Shown here in pieces: positions 62,045 through 64,000 of a stretch of 64,000 nt of DNA. A program made the position numbers and the translations under genes. The notes under the pieces were generated by a model, which did not search any database, was not told the DNA's origin, and worked only from the letters and a program-made list of their open reading frames with translations. Position 1 is the stretch's first letter; every line of letters begins with the position of its first letter. Source of the DNA: Myxococcales bacterium UBA1660 (GTDB lineage: Bacteria; Myxococcota_A; Polyangia; Polyangiales; Houyiibacteriaceae); NCBI GenBank assembly GCA_002320815.1, contig DCLA01000020.1, positions 14,557 to 78,556 on the forward strand, in the 5' to 3' direction.

Positions 62045-62494
62045 TCACGGATTGGCGGGGGCCGGCGACGGCGCGGGCGCGCTCGCCTCTTCGGCCGCGG
62101 CGGCCTCGATCGCGGCTCCCAGGCCCCGCAGCATCTCCGCAGCCGCGTCGCCGAGCTGGCCCGCCAGGTCGCCCACCGTGCAGGCGGGGACGACCGCATC
62201 CGCGCGGAGCCGGCCTTCGTCGGTGCCCGCCACCAGCACCAGCTTCGCCGGCTCACCACCGGCCGCGGCGCAGGCATCGTCTCGTAGGTCGAGGTCGCCG
62301 GGGTTCTCCAGGTCGGCGAGGACTTCGACCTCGCCCGAGCGGAGATGGACGGCCTTCACCTCGCCGACCACGACCCCACGGATCTCCACGGGACTCCCCT
62401 CGGTGAGCCCGGCGGCGTCGGCGAGATGAATCCGCATCGGGTCGTCCGCACATCCGGCGAGGACGAAGAGCGAGAGAGCGACGACGCGCGCCAT
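62045..62494 (-). CDS. MCE-domain lipoprotein (MlaD-like)
   Basis: A 149-residue protein. The signal MARVVALSLFVLAGC ends in a lipobox. Residues about 20-60 form an MCE core (MRIHLADAAGLTEGSPVEIRGVVVGEVKAVHL), the phospholipid-transport domain of MlaD and Mce proteins. The C-terminus is a Pro/Ala tail. No ABC permease or ATPase is nearby. It starts 4 bp after carB, so it is in the car transcript. Confidence 0.85.
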   Translation of the reverse strand: MARVVALSLFVLAGCADDPMRIHLADAAGLTEGSPVEIRGVVVGEVKAVHLRSGEVEVLADLENPGDLDLRDDACAAAGGEPAKLVLVAGTDEGRLRADAVVPACTVGDLAGQLGDAAAEMLRGLGAAIEAAAAEEASAPAPSPAPANP

Positions 62495-62498
62495 GACT

Positions 62499-64000
<1,502 letters not shown>

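Overview
This is a very GC-rich, densely packed window. It reads as a chromosomal segment of a myxobacterium (Myxococcota/Deltaproteobacteria; order-level placement is a guess). The pointers are an MglA-type GTPase, a Ser/Thr kinase with the HRDISPQN catalytic loop and C-terminal PEGA repeats, many Cys-rich lipoproteins with TDADC-like motifs, a DUF2330 protein with a C-terminal membrane anchor and Arg tail, a fibro-slime lipoprotein, and an NtrC-type regulator with no partner kinase nearby. About 60 protein genes and one tRNA-Arg(CCG) are supported. No rRNA, CRISPR array, transposase or phage gene was seen.

Layout. 1-4934: HD phosphohydrolase, two envelope proteins, sigma-54 activator, lipoprotein. 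4987-8597: leftward, translationally coupled operon of a FadR/GntR regulator, a small protein, a GMC flavoprotein and a homocysteine S-methyltransferase, with a double palindromic operator at its head. 8801-16858: lexA with a promoter and tandem palindromes, class V aminotransferase, lipoproteins, DUF2330 protein, AstD-like aldehyde dehydrogenase. 16860-25571: 35-bp direct and inverted repeat, LRV/HEAT-like and TPR pair, panB-panC, then a signalling group (PEGA kinase, cNMP-binding protein, PEP synthase/PPDK regulator) and a 47-residue basic protein. 25572-31488: Cys-rich lipoprotein, orphan GspE_N protein, tRNA-Arg, an AT-richer RTX-like secreted protein, comEC. 31492-40897: CopD/HemJ-like membrane protein, GNAT protein, fumC, an esterase/extensin-peptidase fusion, an L,D-transpeptidase lipoprotein. 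40898-43480: a P1B-type ATPase homologue lacking its catalytic signatures, bracketed by 13-bp tandem repeats and followed by a 51-bp duplication. 43481-50114: argH-lysA, fibro-slime lipoprotein, M48 protease coupled to a dynamin-like GTPase. 50115-64000: FabH-like synthase, TetR regulator, CoA-binding protein, ribbon-helix-helix protein, MglA-like GTPase coupled to a metallo-beta-lactamase fold protein, sulfatase-HEAT membrane protein, greA, DUF1295 protein, MCE lipoprotein and the C-terminal half of carB, which runs off the right edge.

Housekeeping genes (lexA, panBC, fumC, argH, lysA, greA, carB) are mixed with envelope and signalling genes. ATGA, GTGA and TGATG overlaps show that many are cotranscribed. 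The strongest candidates for something undescribed are the catalytically stripped P-type ATPase with its flanking repeats, the esterase-peptidase fusion, the regulated GMC/methyltransferase operon and the M48-dynamin pair.
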